A stretch of DNA of 64,000 bases from NCBI GenBank assembly GCA_947247005.1, contig OX365952.1, forward strand, positions 3,680,501 through 3,744,500, read 5' to 3'. Made by a program: the position numbers and the translations under genes. The notes under the pieces were generated by a model. That model was not told the origin of the DNA, ran no database searches, and worked only from the letters and a program-made list of their open reading frames with translations. The DNA is from Spisula solida (taxonomy: Eukaryota; Mollusca; Bivalvia; Venerida; Mactridae). Shown piece after piece: positions 11,001 to 21,383 of the stretch; position 1 is the stretch's first letter, and each line of letters opens with the position of its first letter.

Positions 11001-12388
11001 AAGATTTATATGCATATGTGTCTACATGCGTACCCTGTCAGACTAGGAACTTAAAGAAAATTAGAGCGCCAATGAAAGAGACAAATATTGCCCCCTATCC
11101 GTTTGCAATATTATCAATAGATATTTGTGGCCCTTATGAGACCACCGATAATGGAAATAGGTACATTATTTGTTTTGTGGATATGTATTCTGGATACCCG
11201 GAAGCGTTTGCAAGTCCAGATAAAACAACAAACAGTGTTATAAGTCTATTATTAAATGAGATTTACCCTCGACATGCTAATCCAATTCAAATAATCCATG
11301 ATGGGGGTTCTGAATTTACTTCACAGGCATTCAGGGAGGTCCTGAAAGAATTAAACATACACAATGTAACATGTACAGCTTACCATCCATCTTCAAACGG
11401 GAAACAAGAAAGAATGCACAGAGATTTAAACAACATACTTGCAAAATTAGTTGAGGGTGATACAAAAGCTTGGGATGTTCATTTAAACATGGCTCTAGGA
11501 GGTATTAGGCATAATGTTTCATCCAGTTCAAAGTTTTCACCATTTTATTTATTATATAACAGAGATCCAATACTGCCTATTGATAATTTGTTGAAACCAA
11601 GAGCTAAATACCATGGTGAGGAATTTTCAAAGATTGCATTACAAGAAACTCACAGAACATTTATGCTAGCATACAGACATTTGAAACATGCAAAACGAAG
11701 AAACAAAAAGTTAGTTGATAAAAATGCACAAGACATCAGTTTTGAGGTTAATGACGCAATATATTATAAGAATTTCCGTCCGAAAGGTAAATTGTCACCT
11801 AAGTGGAAATCACATTTCAGAATAATTGAAAAATTGTCACCATTGACTTATTTGATTAAAAATCAGTTGGATAATAAAATCATGAAAGTGCATGCAGATC
11901 AAATAAGAAAAGCAAATTTGGATAAATGGCCAAAAGTAAAGTCCTCAAATAAACGTATGACAACCTATGTTGTACGTCCAAGTGATAGTAGTTCAAGTGA
12001 CAGTGAACGTGAAAGCAGTTCAAGTGATGAAAATGATATTGAAAGGCCAGGGGGGTTAAATGATGTCACGTCCAATAGCTCTGTGAATAATATGAATGCT
12101 TCGGCGTACGAAGGGGACACTGAGATTTATGACCCCGCATCAGATATTGACAATAAAATTATGAGCCATTCAAGTAATTCAGATTTCAATGGTATTACAG
12201 AAAATGATAGTTCAGACAATTGTATGGAAATAGGCGCGGTGCAAAATAAACAAATCCAAGATAAAAAGGAGTCTAAAGAATCAGATATTCAGACTGCTAT
12301 GTCAACTAAAGATTGTGGTAGTTTTAAAGAAACTATGGCCATGTATAATAGTATGTTTTTGAGTATATTAGATAAATGTCAAAAGTAA
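8018..12388 (+). CDS. pol: Gag C-terminus plus Pol polyprotein (PR-RT-RH-IN)
   Basis: 1456 codons from the first ATG; the frame is already open from 7928. Approximate residues: Gag remainder 1-110, basic (NLRSRQNFNRFSHKKRF), with no CCHC zinc knuckle visible. Aspartic protease DSGAEVSLIS at 135. Reverse transcriptase with FTSLDMRQGYWQI and the YLDD active site near 558. RNase H YTDAS near 704 and KTDHKPL. Integrase HHCC zinc region (CHPG ... CVPCQTR) near 970-1010, then catalytic D (SIDICGPY) near 1034, D (IHDGGSEF) near 1093 and E (SNGKQERMH) near 1128. A C-terminal WKSHFRIIEKLSPLTYLI segment resembles the GPY/F module. A Ser/Asp/Glu-rich tail of about 150 residues follows (SSSSDENDIE). All catalytic residues inspected are present. 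The polyprotein would be cleaved by its own protease. Confidence 0.95.
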   Translation: MLNESIKIQLLRQNPQTLDQAVNIAIEEQNIRARLRLRNFKPVNHEFQNRDKYINAVVQNPHKPMYYQNREYSNYGKMYNLRSRQNFNRFSHKKRFNHVSNQKSFNSRTFNIAIAGNPDSCILNMQNNKYRALVDSGAEVSLISRRIFRTLRQKAEIKDDRIYLQSVNGGSLNVDGCVNLAFKIGNTEMSHPFYVVENINRNIILGRDWLKHHDVRIYFDLGCLKVGKSFVNLVEDRQIASLVRLQKNTILKPQTVNYCNGKLKQNPGIQIFKTYELKNVENGYIGSEPGIIVSNSVFTLQKHRRLPVVITNNSNKTIRLRKGCVIAKVELIDEKCIASVSNRNQSKSQPDTFTPIDESDIITPSEHFPYVKDLLHTHRDVLANNDSELTETSTVTMKIPTVEHQPVRLRPYRVPLNDRDKMNEAIDGMLKNKVIRPSHSPYASPVVLVDKRNDNSKRFCVDFRKLNKVIIPTSYPLPHIDDILANLGHSKYFTSLDMRQGYWQIPINENDREKTAFTTFRGLFEFNRMPFGLVNAPGVFQDLMARVLDGLGSFTVAYLDDILVFSRTLEDHKRHLEIVFQRMRDHNLKLKLRKCQFLQHQTSYLGFVIDKDGIRPNPDKVKAMRSLTEPKCVRDVRSFIGATSFYRRFVPSFSKIAEPLINLTRKNVPFKWTDSCQNSFDTLKIKLAQIPMLAYPDTSKPYVLYTDASNSHIGACLVQNVTNPDSMSKHREIERPIYFLSHKLSDTQTRYSTIEKEAYGIYYALQKLDHYLHNAEFIIKTDHKPLINLLNSPIQNKKIQLWALSLTGYNCRIEHISGKSNIMADFFSRPPESENRQTENESEHEPDIHDNTYKIQSQININSNEVLSVNAINSNTIDPKQYVNAPYEKTLDSIEPIKEFADLDMVAEQDKDPEILQIKMKLRHGQPSDKDKFLEMDQIIYYISSPDEEPTPRLYVPKHLKSLVIKQYHTENCHPGTQRMFATVKTKYYWPSLFKDLYAYVSTCVPCQTRNLKKIRAPMKETNIAPYPFAILSIDICGPYETTDNGNRYIICFVDMYSGYPEAFASPDKTTNSVISLLLNEIYPRHANPIQIIHDGGSEFTSQAFREVLKELNIHNVTCTAYHPSSNGKQERMHRDLNNILAKLVEGDTKAWDVHLNMALGGIRHNVSSSSKFSPFYLLYNRDPILPIDNLLKPRAKYHGEEFSKIALQETHRTFMLAYRHLKHAKRRNKKLVDKNAQDISFEVNDAIYYKNFRPKGKLSPKWKSHFRIIEKLSPLTYLIKNQLDNKIMKVHADQIRKANLDKWPKVKSSNKRMTTYVVRPSDSSSSDSERESSSSDENDIERPGGLNDVTSNSSVNNMNASAYEGDTEIYDPASDIDNKIMSHSSNSDFNGITENDSSDNCMEIGAVQNKQIQDKKESKESDIQTAMSTKDCGSFKETMAMYNSMFLSILDKCQK

Positions 12389-13742
12389 ATTGTAAAAGTT
12401 TCAACTTACCTGAACTTTAGAGTCAAATTATGTGGTAAATATAGGTTGACATCTCTCATTTGTACATGGAATCATTTCACGATGATGGTCGCAAATGAAT
12501 TAAATCAACTTCAGGTTGTTATCAAGGTGTAAACATGTTGTATTCTTAGGAAAACTGTAAGATTTTTGTGTAGAAAATCTCATTTCCGGCAAATTTGAAA
12601 TTCTCCTTTGTAGAGAGTATCTATTCAAAGGGAAGTGATTATAGAACGAATGCTTGATATATCGTTGTCGTCTATATAAAAATAATATTATGTTAATATG
12701 TAGGCTTAGTAGTTATGTCCAATGTGAGGGTTAATATCATTTATTTTATTGTTGAAAAATCAAAGATATACTAATTTAATGTGATATGTAATAATTAATG
12801 AGGCTGGTACTACGTTGTTCTTGCTATTATTTCGTGATCACTGTAGGGAAATATATTTATTTATAAGGGGTTTACAAATACACACTGCATTAGATCTGCC
12901 AATAATAAGTGTTTCAGTCAATATACCGGGGATCGTACGAGTCACTCCGAACCATGGCGGACTATCAGCAAATAGAACATGTTACTCCGAACTGTAGAGA
13001 CTATCAGCAAACTAACATGTTACTACGAACCATGGCAGACTTTCGAGAACACCAAATCCAGTATTCCAAAATAATACTTCAACCGATGATGATGAATCAA
13101 CTATTGTATGGGAATTTCTCCAACGTTCAATTTGGAGATAATCATTCGCAGATCTCTATCATTGGATTAGAGATAAACATTCGTATACATATACGATGGA
13201 CTACCAACAGATGCCTACCACAACAAAACAATTTACATTGGAAATTTATCAACCGACCAATTTGGAGATAATCATTCGTAGATCTCCAACCGGAGATAAT
13301 CATTCGTAGATCCATATGAGCATCATTTCAACCCGTTATTGACTATGTACGGAGATTCATCAGGTGCGATGACTTCAGATGCCATTAACAAATAAATATA
13401 CAAACAATTCGTTGTGACAGTCACGTACAATTCATCGTGACAAACATTTTGACAATCAAGTGATATAGTTATTTCATTTATATCTATATGGACATGAATT
13501 AAACCAGCTGAGTATGCTGAAAATGAAGCTACATTTGTAGTGATGACATTTCATTGTGTGTATAAATGTGTTTATGTTGCAGATATTATTGTTTCTTTAT
13601 GTGTTATTATTTTACAGGTTTTATGTTCATTATTTGACTATGATTATCATTGTGTGATTCTACGTTATAGTAACATACCATTAAAAAAAAGGTTTGGGTT
13701 AAATATGTTAAAATTTTACTTAAGATAAAATTTTGTTTTTCA
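12389..13742 (+). other. Gypsy 3' untranslated region
   Basis: About 1.35 kb between the pol stop and the polypurine tract. Short frames at 12909-13271 and 13540-13728 show no recognisable domain or membrane-protein features, so I do not call an envelope gene. Short internal repeats occur near 12930-13310: GGAGATAATCATTCG followed by AGATCT-like sequence is present three times. Confidence 0.6.
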
Positions 13743-13757
13743 AACAGAGGGAGGGAA
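13743..13757 (+). promoter_or_regulatory. Polypurine tract
   Basis: The purine-rich stretch AACAGAGGGAGGGAA lies immediately before the 3' LTR. This is the position and composition expected for plus-strand priming. Confidence 0.85.
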
Positions 13758-13758
13758 T

Positions 13759-14209
13759 TGTAATGTAATGATCAAAGGATAGCTAATTATATAATGTAAA
13801 TTTCAGTGAACCTTCATATAAACTATGAATAAATATAGGTTACACTATAACTGACAGTTATAAGTGAATATATACTAACACCAGACAGCTAAGTCAGTAT
13901 CATAAGGAAGTGTAAATTTAATATATGTCTGGGTGGTTAATACCATGTTAGTGGGGAGTCAGTCAGTCAGTCGGAGTTGAGTTAGAGAGTTGAGAAGTAG
14001 AGTCGAGAGAGACCAGTTGGTGCGGGCCGTCAACAAGCGAGTAGCTTGGGCCATAAGCATGGACAGTATGTTTATGAGTATGAAAAGTTGACTTATGCTG
14101 TGAACCTGAGAAGTACTATACTATGTTATGAACTGTGTAACAATCTAATAAAACCACTATACGAACACGAGCGTTACTGTCTTTACCAAATCATAAGGAC
14201 TACGTAACA
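13759..14209 (+). repeat. 3' LTR
   Basis: 451 bp, identical to the 5' LTR except T at 13938. The AATAAA equivalent is at 14147-14152. It is followed by GTAT (14210-14213), the target duplication, and then by the rest of the split hairpin. Confidence 0.95.
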
Positions 14210-14436
14210 GTATGTTATGAGCACAAATGTAAGATTCTATTTTTCACATAACCTTAGAAAACGCTCATTATTTTTCAAAAGGATGATGTACGCTGCATAT
14301 GTTTCAGCCAAAATTCAGCGGTACAATGAGCGCGACGTCATGGCGATGTTGATATTATCCTGACATCATTGAAGGATCAATGCATGGATTGGCTAACGTC
14401 ACGTCAAGCTCATTTAAATATTTATTGCACAGCCTG

Positions 14437-14477
14437 GGAGTGCCGAACGATATTTACGGCACGGCTTTACGGCACTC
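14437..14477. repeat. Small inverted repeat
   Basis: GGAGTGCCG and CGGCACTCC pair around a loop that itself contains TTTACGGCACGG. No factor-independent terminator is implied in a eukaryote; it is probably the end of an old DNA element. Confidence 0.45.
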
Positions 14478-14519
14478 CTGAACCGCAGGTTATGTGATAA
14501 ATAGTAATTTTAGTCAGTG

Positions 14520-14765
14520 TCTGGAGAGTTTCCAGTTAGTGCAGGGTTATTCCAATTAGGATGGCATGATCCCAGTTAGTGCATAGAGATTCCAGTTAGC
14601 ATAAATAGATTCTAGTTCATACAGGGCAATTCCAGTTAGTAAAGAATTATACCAGTCATTCAAGGTTGCATCCAGTTAATAGAGATATTCCAGTTAGCAG
14701 AGGGTGATTTCAGAAATTACATGGAAATTCCAGTAAAGATAGGGTGTGTCCATGAAGTGCAGGGT
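14520..14765 (+). repeat. 20-bp minisatellite, array B
   Basis: Degenerate copies of the same GATTCCAGTTAGTRCAGGG unit as array A. The end (GTGTCCATGAAGTGCAGGG) is repeated at the end of array C near 16784, so B and C were one array or a duplicated block before the 14778-16023 element split them. Confidence 0.8.
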
Positions 14766-14777
14766 GATTGATATATT

Positions 14778-16023
14778 AACAAGAGGGCCCAAAGGGCCCT
14801 AGGTCGCTCACCTGTCGAACTTGACCTAGATTTTGTTGAGATGGTCATTGTGACCAAGTTTTATACAGATTAGGCCAATATTGTGACCTCTAGTGACTAC
14901 ACAAGGTTTTTCTATTATTTGACCTTGTGACCTACTTTTTTACCCCAGATGACCCAATATCAAACTTGATCTAGATTTTGTTCAGATGATCATTGTGACC
15001 AAGATTCATAAAGATTAGACCAAAATTGTGACCTCTAGTGACTATGCAAGGTTTTTCTATGATTTGACAATGTGACCTAGTTTTTGACCCAAGATGACCC
15101 AATATCGAACTTGACCTAGATTTTGTTGTTATGATCATTGTAAACAAGTTTCGTAATGATCAGGTCAAAACTGCGACCTCTAGTGACTACGCAAGGTTTT
15201 TCTGATTTGACCTTGTGACCTAGTTTTTGACCCCAGATGACCCAATATCAAACTTGGCCTAGATTTTGTTGTGTTGATCATTGTGACCAAGTTTCGTAAA
15301 GATTATGCTAAAACTGTGACCTCTGATGACTACACAAGGTTTTTCTATGATTTGACCTTGTGACCTAGTTTTTGACCCCGAATGACCCAATATCAAACTT
15401 GACCTAGATTTTGTTGAGATCATCATTGTGACCAAGTTTCATAAAGATTAGGCCAAAATTGTGACCTCTAGTGACTACACAAGGTTTTTCTATGATTTGA
15501 CCTTGTGACCTAGTTTTTGACCCCGGATGACCCAATATCGAACTTGACCTAGATTTTGTTGAGATGATCATTGTGACCAAGTTTCATAAAGATTAATTCA
15601 AACTTTTGACCTCTAGTGACTACACAAGGTTTTTCTATGATTTGACCTTGCGACCTAGTTTTTGACCCCGGATGACCCAATATCGTACTTGACCTAGATT
15701 TTGTTGAGATGATCATTCTGACCAAGTTTCATAAATATTAATTCAAAATTGTGACCTCTAGTGACTGCACAAGGTTTTTCTATAATTTGACCTAGTGACC
15801 TAGTTTTTGACCCAAGATGACCCAATATCGAACTTGGCCTAGATTTTGTTGAGATGATCATTGTGACCAAGTTTCATAAGGATTAGGCTAAAATTATGAC
15901 CTCTAGTGTCTACACAAGCCAATTGTTGACGGACGGACGGACGGACGGACGGACGACGGACGGACGACGGACGAAGAGTGATCACAAAAGCTCACTCTGT
16001 CACTTTGTGACAGGTGAGCTAAA
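14778..16023 (+). mobile_element. Helitron/HINE-like element, copy 2
   Basis: It begins AACAAGAGGGCCCAAAGGGC, then GTCGCTCACCTGT. Seven to eight tandem units of ~145 bp follow (landmark GTGACCTCTAGTGACTACAC recurring about every 145 bp), then a (GACG)n tract around 15930-15975. The terminal hairpin is at 15990-16020 (GCTCACTCTGTCAC ... GTGACAGGTGAGC), followed by CTAA. It sits within the 20-bp minisatellite. No protein is encoded, so it would depend on a helper. Confidence 0.7.
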
Positions 16024-16059
16024 AAGTCAAAAGAAATTGTTTCACATTTTCAGTGGAAC

Positions 16060-16800
16060 ACATTACATGGATATTCCAGTTAGTGCATGGTGATTCCAGT
16101 TAGTACATTGCGATTCCAGTTTAAGTACAATGCGATTCCAGTTAGTACATAGAGATTCCAGTTAGTACATAGAGATTTCAGTTAGTGCATGGCGATTCAA
16201 GTTAGTACATAGAGATTCCAGTAAGTGCATGGTGATTCCAGTCAGTGCATTGTGATTTCAGTTAGTACATGGAGATTCCAGTTCGTGCATGGATATTCCA
16301 GTTAGTGCATAGTGGTTCCAGTTAGTGCATAGTGGTTCCAGTTAGTGCATTGAGATTCCAGTTAGTGCATAGTGGTTCCTGTTAGTTTATAGTGATTCCA
16401 GTTAGTGCGGGGTGATTCCAGTTAGTGCATTGAAATTTCATTTAGAACAGTGAGATTCCAGTAAGTACAGAGAGATTCCAGTTAGTACATGGTGATTCCA
16501 GTTAGTACATGGTGATTCCAGTTAGGACATGGTGATTCCAGTTAGTCCAGAGAGATTCCAGTTAGTACATGGTGATTCCAGTTAGTACATGGTGATTCCA
16601 GTTAGGACATGGTGATTCCAGTTAGGACAAGGTAATTCCAGTAAGTACAGGGCGATTCCATTCCAGTCAGAGCATAGTGATTCCAGTTAGGACAAGGCAA
16701 TTCCAGTTAGGACAGGGTGATTCCAGTTAGTACAGGGAAATTCCAGACATTACAAGGAAATTACAGTAATTTCAGGGTGTGTCCATGAAGTGCAGGGTGA
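16060..16800 (+). repeat. 20-bp minisatellite, array C
   Basis: About 35 units of GATTCCAGTTAGTRCATGG type. Some units form a higher-order pattern: blocks with GTTAGGACATGGTGATTCCA recur near 16520-16625. It continues array B after the inserted element. Confidence 0.9.
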
Positions 16801-17280
16801 TTAATACAAGTCATAAGAAATTGTTTCACTTTTCAGTGGAAAACATTAAGTTTCAATCTTATAATGCAAATCTTAGATTTCTATATCAATTACAAGTTTA
16901 GTTGTTGCTAGATAAGTATGTATCTTAGTGTTTTGCAGACTAAACCAACATAAAGATTAAACTATAAAACATGTGCAGCTAATGAAAGCAGCACTTTGAG
17001 AAATCTAGAAACTATTTCACAATTTGTATCATATTACCTACTTGATAACAAGGTCAGGGTAAGTAGATGGATCAAATCTAGGCATATATAACAAGAAGGA
17101 ATTACTCATTGAGAACTGTACATGTAAAATAGTAAATTTTTAGGAGCGTATAATTTTTGTTATTTTCGCGACTTGATAACTTAGCGAAATTTTATTCTAT
17201 AACTAAAGTAAAGGCAGTAAAACACATAAGGAAGTTCTTTCTGATTTTTTAAAATCGCAAATTACACCAGAATAACAAAA
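16801..17280. other. Gene-free AT-rich stretch
   Basis: No coding potential, inverted repeat or RNA gene was recognised. Confidence 0.5.
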
Positions 17281-17359
17281 TCTCAAAATTTTGACCCCCT
17301 GAAAATTCCTAGTTTTACAGCAATAGAAAGTGGAAATATATTATTACGCCTGTACATAC

Positions 17360-17498
17360 CGACCACCTTTAATATCCCATCAAAATTCACTGTGTCAAAG
17401 TGGTTTCCAACAACATAATCAATGAAGAGGAGCTCTGCCAATTGATTTTCTAACATTGCGTCAAAATGAAGGGCCAGAGAGCCCACACGGATATTGTT
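17360..17498 (-). CDS. Unassigned candidate exon
   Basis: On the minus strand this block reads without stops for 46 codons (RVGSLALHFDAMLENQ, LLFIDYVVGNHFDTVNFDG). It looks coding in amino-acid and codon composition and ends at a good donor (CG|GTATGT). The start chosen is the AG at 17499-17500 (CTAG|AAC), which matches the phase-0 end of the upstream KY exon 6, but its polypyrimidine tract is weak. The stronger-looking CAG at 17504-17506 would put a TAG in this frame; in the other frame it gives a short tail of 17 residues and a stop, which might be the true KY C-terminus. I do not recognise the protein family. It may be the next KY exon or part of another gene. Confidence 0.35.
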
Positions 17499-19057
17499 CT
17501 AGCCTGAATACTTGTACATGTAATAGACTCATGGTGTCATTATTAATAGAAATCATTGTTTTAAATTGAGAATTAATCGTTAACAAATTATTTGTTATTA
17601 TCAAAACAGTCAGGTCTCGATAAATCGACACCCGATATACTGACAATTTCATACACCTTACTGTACTTTAGGAAGGGTCCTGGACTGAAGACAGTTTGAT
17701 TTTTCTTCAAATTTGTTGCAAATATTTATAATGAAAACTCATCAATTTAGGTATTGTTGCAGTAAATTGCCCATCACAATATAAGAGAATCATTAGATAT
17801 TGCTGCAGATGATTGACCTTCAGAAAACCATCCACTGGCAGCATATCCCTCAGTATCAACATCACAGAGACAACATCAAACGAGATAAAATCCCATTAAC
17901 AAACTACAACATGCAAACCACTTCAAGTGAAACTGATAACCTGATTAGACAAGATCAGGACCCAATTTCACTGACATTTATCCAGCATTCAATTTGTATC
18001 ATCATCTAGCATTAAATTTGAACAAGTTCCAATGCAACCATCATTTTAGTCTGACTGTAAATGTGATATTTGTGCTCTAAAGAAGCCATTGGATTGTATT
18101 AATACTCTTTTTGTAAAAATATTTTGGTATTCTGTAAGGTTATATGTTGTTATTAAAGAATCTGAATGATGCCCAACTAACTGGCATCATTGAGCATTTT
18201 AGGAAATCCAAGATGACTGCCAAAATAAAAAAAATATGTAAGTTGTTTCAGAATTCAGACAGGACTATCTATATTTGATAGAAGTGTTCCAATCAAAGTC
18301 AACCGTTTCCTGCATTTTAACTTGAGCTTGTAGAACTGAAAATACCCCTTGATGATTAATATCCTCACAACCTTTACCTTCTACTGGCCAAAACAACAAA
18401 AGGGAATCATCTGATGGTCATGACAATGTATTAAAATGTACTCCAATTTAGCACACGAGATATACATTGATAAAAGATTATTGCTAAGTGTGTTGTGCAT
18501 CAATCATTGCTTGCTACATAACAATAGTTACCTTCCATTAAGCGAAGTTTGATTCTACATGAAGAAGTCTCAAAGTATCATACAGAAACCATTCGGTCTA
18601 TGGACAGATATATATATACAGATGTTCAGACTTCATTAAAAAATTTACCCAAGGGAGAGGGGCATAAAAAAGAATCGAAACTAGAATACTTAAGAAAGTA
18701 AAGTATGGTATAAACTTATATACAATATCAAGACTCATAAAACACTGTACACATACCAGCATACAATGTCAAAGTTTAATTAATAGTCCAAGGGAGACAA
18801 CTATGACAAGGGGAGAGACGGTAATAGCAGCATACAAAGACTTAAGTGCGGCCAAGATAACAAGAAAGGCAGGGAAATTTGGTAAATTCCACAAAGGTTG
18901 ATAAATCAGAAGTGCACGATTTATCAGGAATGTTTTAGTACAAAACTGACCATAACTGTTTACTTTAATAGTTTGTTAAACCAAGTAGGCAACAGTAAAC
19001 ATGACATTAACCTGGGTGCACATCAAACCAAGGGATGTAACTATAACAATATCTTAC

Positions 19058-19336
19058 CTGTGTAGTATCAGGATTATATCCCATGTTAGCAGTCACCTGA
19101 CTATCTGGTGCGTATCTTTGTCTACTTGGTGTCTCCTGATAGAATGCTTTCCCTTGTTCATCAGGTGATGCGTAGTGTACAAAATACTGACACACATGTG
19201 TATATGTATCACCATCCTTGGCGGGATCATTGCCGTATACTTCCAGACCGTATTCTCCACGCATGGGTAGGTTAACGTTAACTACAACCCTCTCACCTTG
19301 GTCAGCCTCTGTGATACATCTCTCTAAATCTTCCTC
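19058..19336 (-). CDS. KY: KY-like exon 6
   Basis: 279 nt (93 codons, phase 0 to 0), acceptor TTTGCAG, donor CAG|GTAAGAT. It encodes EEDLERCITEADQGERVVVN, then GEYGLEVYGNDPAKDGDTYT and HVCQYFVHYAS, matching the second beta-sandwich module of KY proteins (G-E-Y-x-L-x-I/V-Y, then HVCQ). If the donor were skipped, translation would end 17 codons later at 19007. With the normal splice, further exon(s) below 19.0 kb are required. Confidence 0.85.
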
Positions 19337-19479
19337 CTGCAAATACGCGTAGATAAGTTATATAATCAAGTGAGGAGATAGTAACCTGATCTCTGGAATT
19401 ACATGTAGATAACTTATATAATCAAGAGAGGAGATATTAACCTGATCCTCTAACCCGCTATTAGCATAATTTAACAGTA

Positions 19480-20400
19480 GCATGGTTCATACACAATTCT
19501 CACATCCAAATTCAAGGACTTTTCAAGGTAGAATTTGTATCTTCAAGGCTTTTTTCCCAAGGATTTACCAAGGTAAAATTGTACAATTTCGACTCTTAGT
19601 GCTGGATAAATGAAAATATAGCACTTCATGTCTCACACTCACAACAAAACTGATTTACATACTTTTAATTTTTAAGGAAAAAGACTTTCTGGTAACAAAC
19701 CACCAAATGCCTACGCGGACCAAAATCAGATACACTCAAGTAGTCCTGTAAAAAACTTTGATTTGGCTGAAAATGGTGGTATGGCTTGACAAATCAGCAT
19801 TAGAGTCATGTTATTGGGTTTAAATGCTTTGTACACGTGTATGTAATGTAGTGGAACTGTTTTTTTTAGAAAATTTTGATATTCTGGCTTAAATATGAAA
19901 GTGAAAGTAGGGTTGTGGCTAACAGACTTGGAATCAGTCCACGTGTTTGAGAAATTATGTTCACCGCGTTTGACGAACAAAATTTTTCTTATATGATACG
20001 CAACCCCCTGATTTTTTTCATTTTCTTGAGGCTAGCTATATACTATTTCTATTGATTGGTGGATTTTGAGAGGTCCCCATGGACAAAAGTTTGACATTTT
20101 TTGGGTCAGCAATTTGTCACTTTACATTGAGTTAAAGAACAAATTTATTTGGTGGTTTGTTACCTTCTGCATCATTTTTTATGCAGATAATGTGTTATTC
20201 TGACAACATCCATACACTTCTCTGCATAATATTCGTATATTCAAGGCTGTTTGCTGACTTCAAGGTTTTTCCCTTTAATTCAAGTACCGGTACCATTTTG
20301 TCATTTTTTGAAGGCAGCACTTAGTTCAAGTACTTTTCAAGGTTGAAACCAAATTCAAGGACTTTTCAAGACCTGTGTGAACCTTGATCTTTAGCCTTAT
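19480..20400. repeat. Dispersed repeat with duplicated ends in KY intron 5
   Basis: CCAAATTCAAGGACTTTTCA occurs near 19505 and again near 20349. Related TTCAAGG-rich stretches occur near 19545, 20235-20300 and 20335, bracketing about 700 bp of otherwise unremarkable intron. It could be a degenerate transposon; the class is not known. Confidence 0.45.
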
Positions 20401-20637
20401 GTCGGATAGGAGTGCGAATATGTATGAAGTGTACTATATATCAATAAGTCTAATTTAAATGACCAGTATGGAATGACTGTCTTGCGAAAATTGCATGTAA
20501 GAAGCCAGTTATTTCTTTTGTTTATTTTGTCTGTTGTGGACCATATTGAAAGTTGATATTACTGTCAAATATGTAATCCACAATACATAAAGTCAATATT
20601 ATCATTATTGTTATATATTCACACATAAAGGTCTTAC

Positions 20638-21306
20638 CTTCATTCCAGGTCTGCGTAGTTTACAAAGGATGTATGTTGGTCTAGTCTTCTGGAACTCTAG
20701 AGTGACCTTTCCTTCTTGCGTAGGTATGACAGCATCTTTCTGGGACGGAATCAAACCCAGTTGATCTAGAGGTACACCTGGTCCCCAGTTACTGTCGGAA
20801 CAGTTTGGCAATGGCACGGCGTCACCGGCTCTAGTATCGGCGTTCACCTTGTATTCTGCTGCGGCAGTGAACACGTTCTTCACGCCAATATCGCCAGTAA
20901 GGAGCTGGGCAAATATGGTCAGGTAGAATGACCCGGTTTTAGGAGAACGCAATGTAAAAGACGCTTGATTATGTCGCGTTTCTTGAAGTCCAAAACCTTT
21001 CAACTTATGCCCTTGAAACATCTCATCGCCATTTTCTGCCAGGACGATCTTGTAGGTGAAGTTGGTTGGTTTAACAAAGCCTACGGTGATAGATATATTA
21101 CCATTTCTCGTTTGTACCACGCCTTTCTGATGGGTAATGAAGAACATGCCGCATTTGAAGAAGTAAGATTTCACAAGGGGGAGCTCTTCAAATTCTTGCA
21201 GTGTAAGGGGATGTGACAAAAGTTGCCATTCGGCTTTCTGTGCCCAGTGACTGTAGATTAATTGTTCAGGGTCGGTCATAAAGTAGAAGTCATCATATTC
21301 ATATAC
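20638..21306 (-). CDS. KY: KY-like exon 5 (KY-specific region)
   Basis: 669 nt (223 codons, phase 0 to 0) between TTTTGCAG and AAG|GTAAGACC. It opens VYEYDDFYFMTDPEQLIYSHW and continues WQLLSHPLTLQEFEELPLVK and SYFFKCGMFF, the most diagnostic KY/hillarin block. It then runs through a beta-rich, Ig-like stretch (LRSPKTGSFYLTIFAQ) and on to VPLDQLGLIPSQKDAVIPTQ with VTLEFQKTRPTYILCKLRRP, resembling the start of a second repeat of the same module. Confidence 0.9.
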
Positions 21307-21383
21307 CTGCAAAATGACAAGTATAATATATTACTGTTTACTATAGTTAGTTGCACACACATGCATGAGACACAAAATATCAT

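Larger units (their letters stand above)
6916..14209 (+). mobile_element. Ty3/gypsy LTR retrotransposon, near-intact
   Basis: The 7294-bp element has two 451-bp LTRs that differ at one position (G at 7095, T at 13938). It is flanked by a 4-bp target duplication GTAT (6912-6915 and 14210-14213). LTRs start TG and end CA. Order: LTR, primer binding site, gag frame, protease, reverse transcriptase, RNase H, integrase, a 1.37-kb untranslated 3' part, polypurine tract, LTR. The pol order with integrase last is diagnostic of Ty3/gypsy (Metaviridae). No envelope-like frame was seen. The near-identical LTRs imply recent insertion. Confidence 0.95.

Noticed and set aside
12909..13271. Possible envelope or accessory gene in the gypsy 3' region
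   Set aside because: No signal peptide, membrane anchor or family motif; overlaps short direct repeats.
19007..19057. KY protein ending by read-through of exon 6
   Set aside because: The donor CAG|GTAAGAT is strong, so splicing is favoured; read-through kept only as an alternative isoform.
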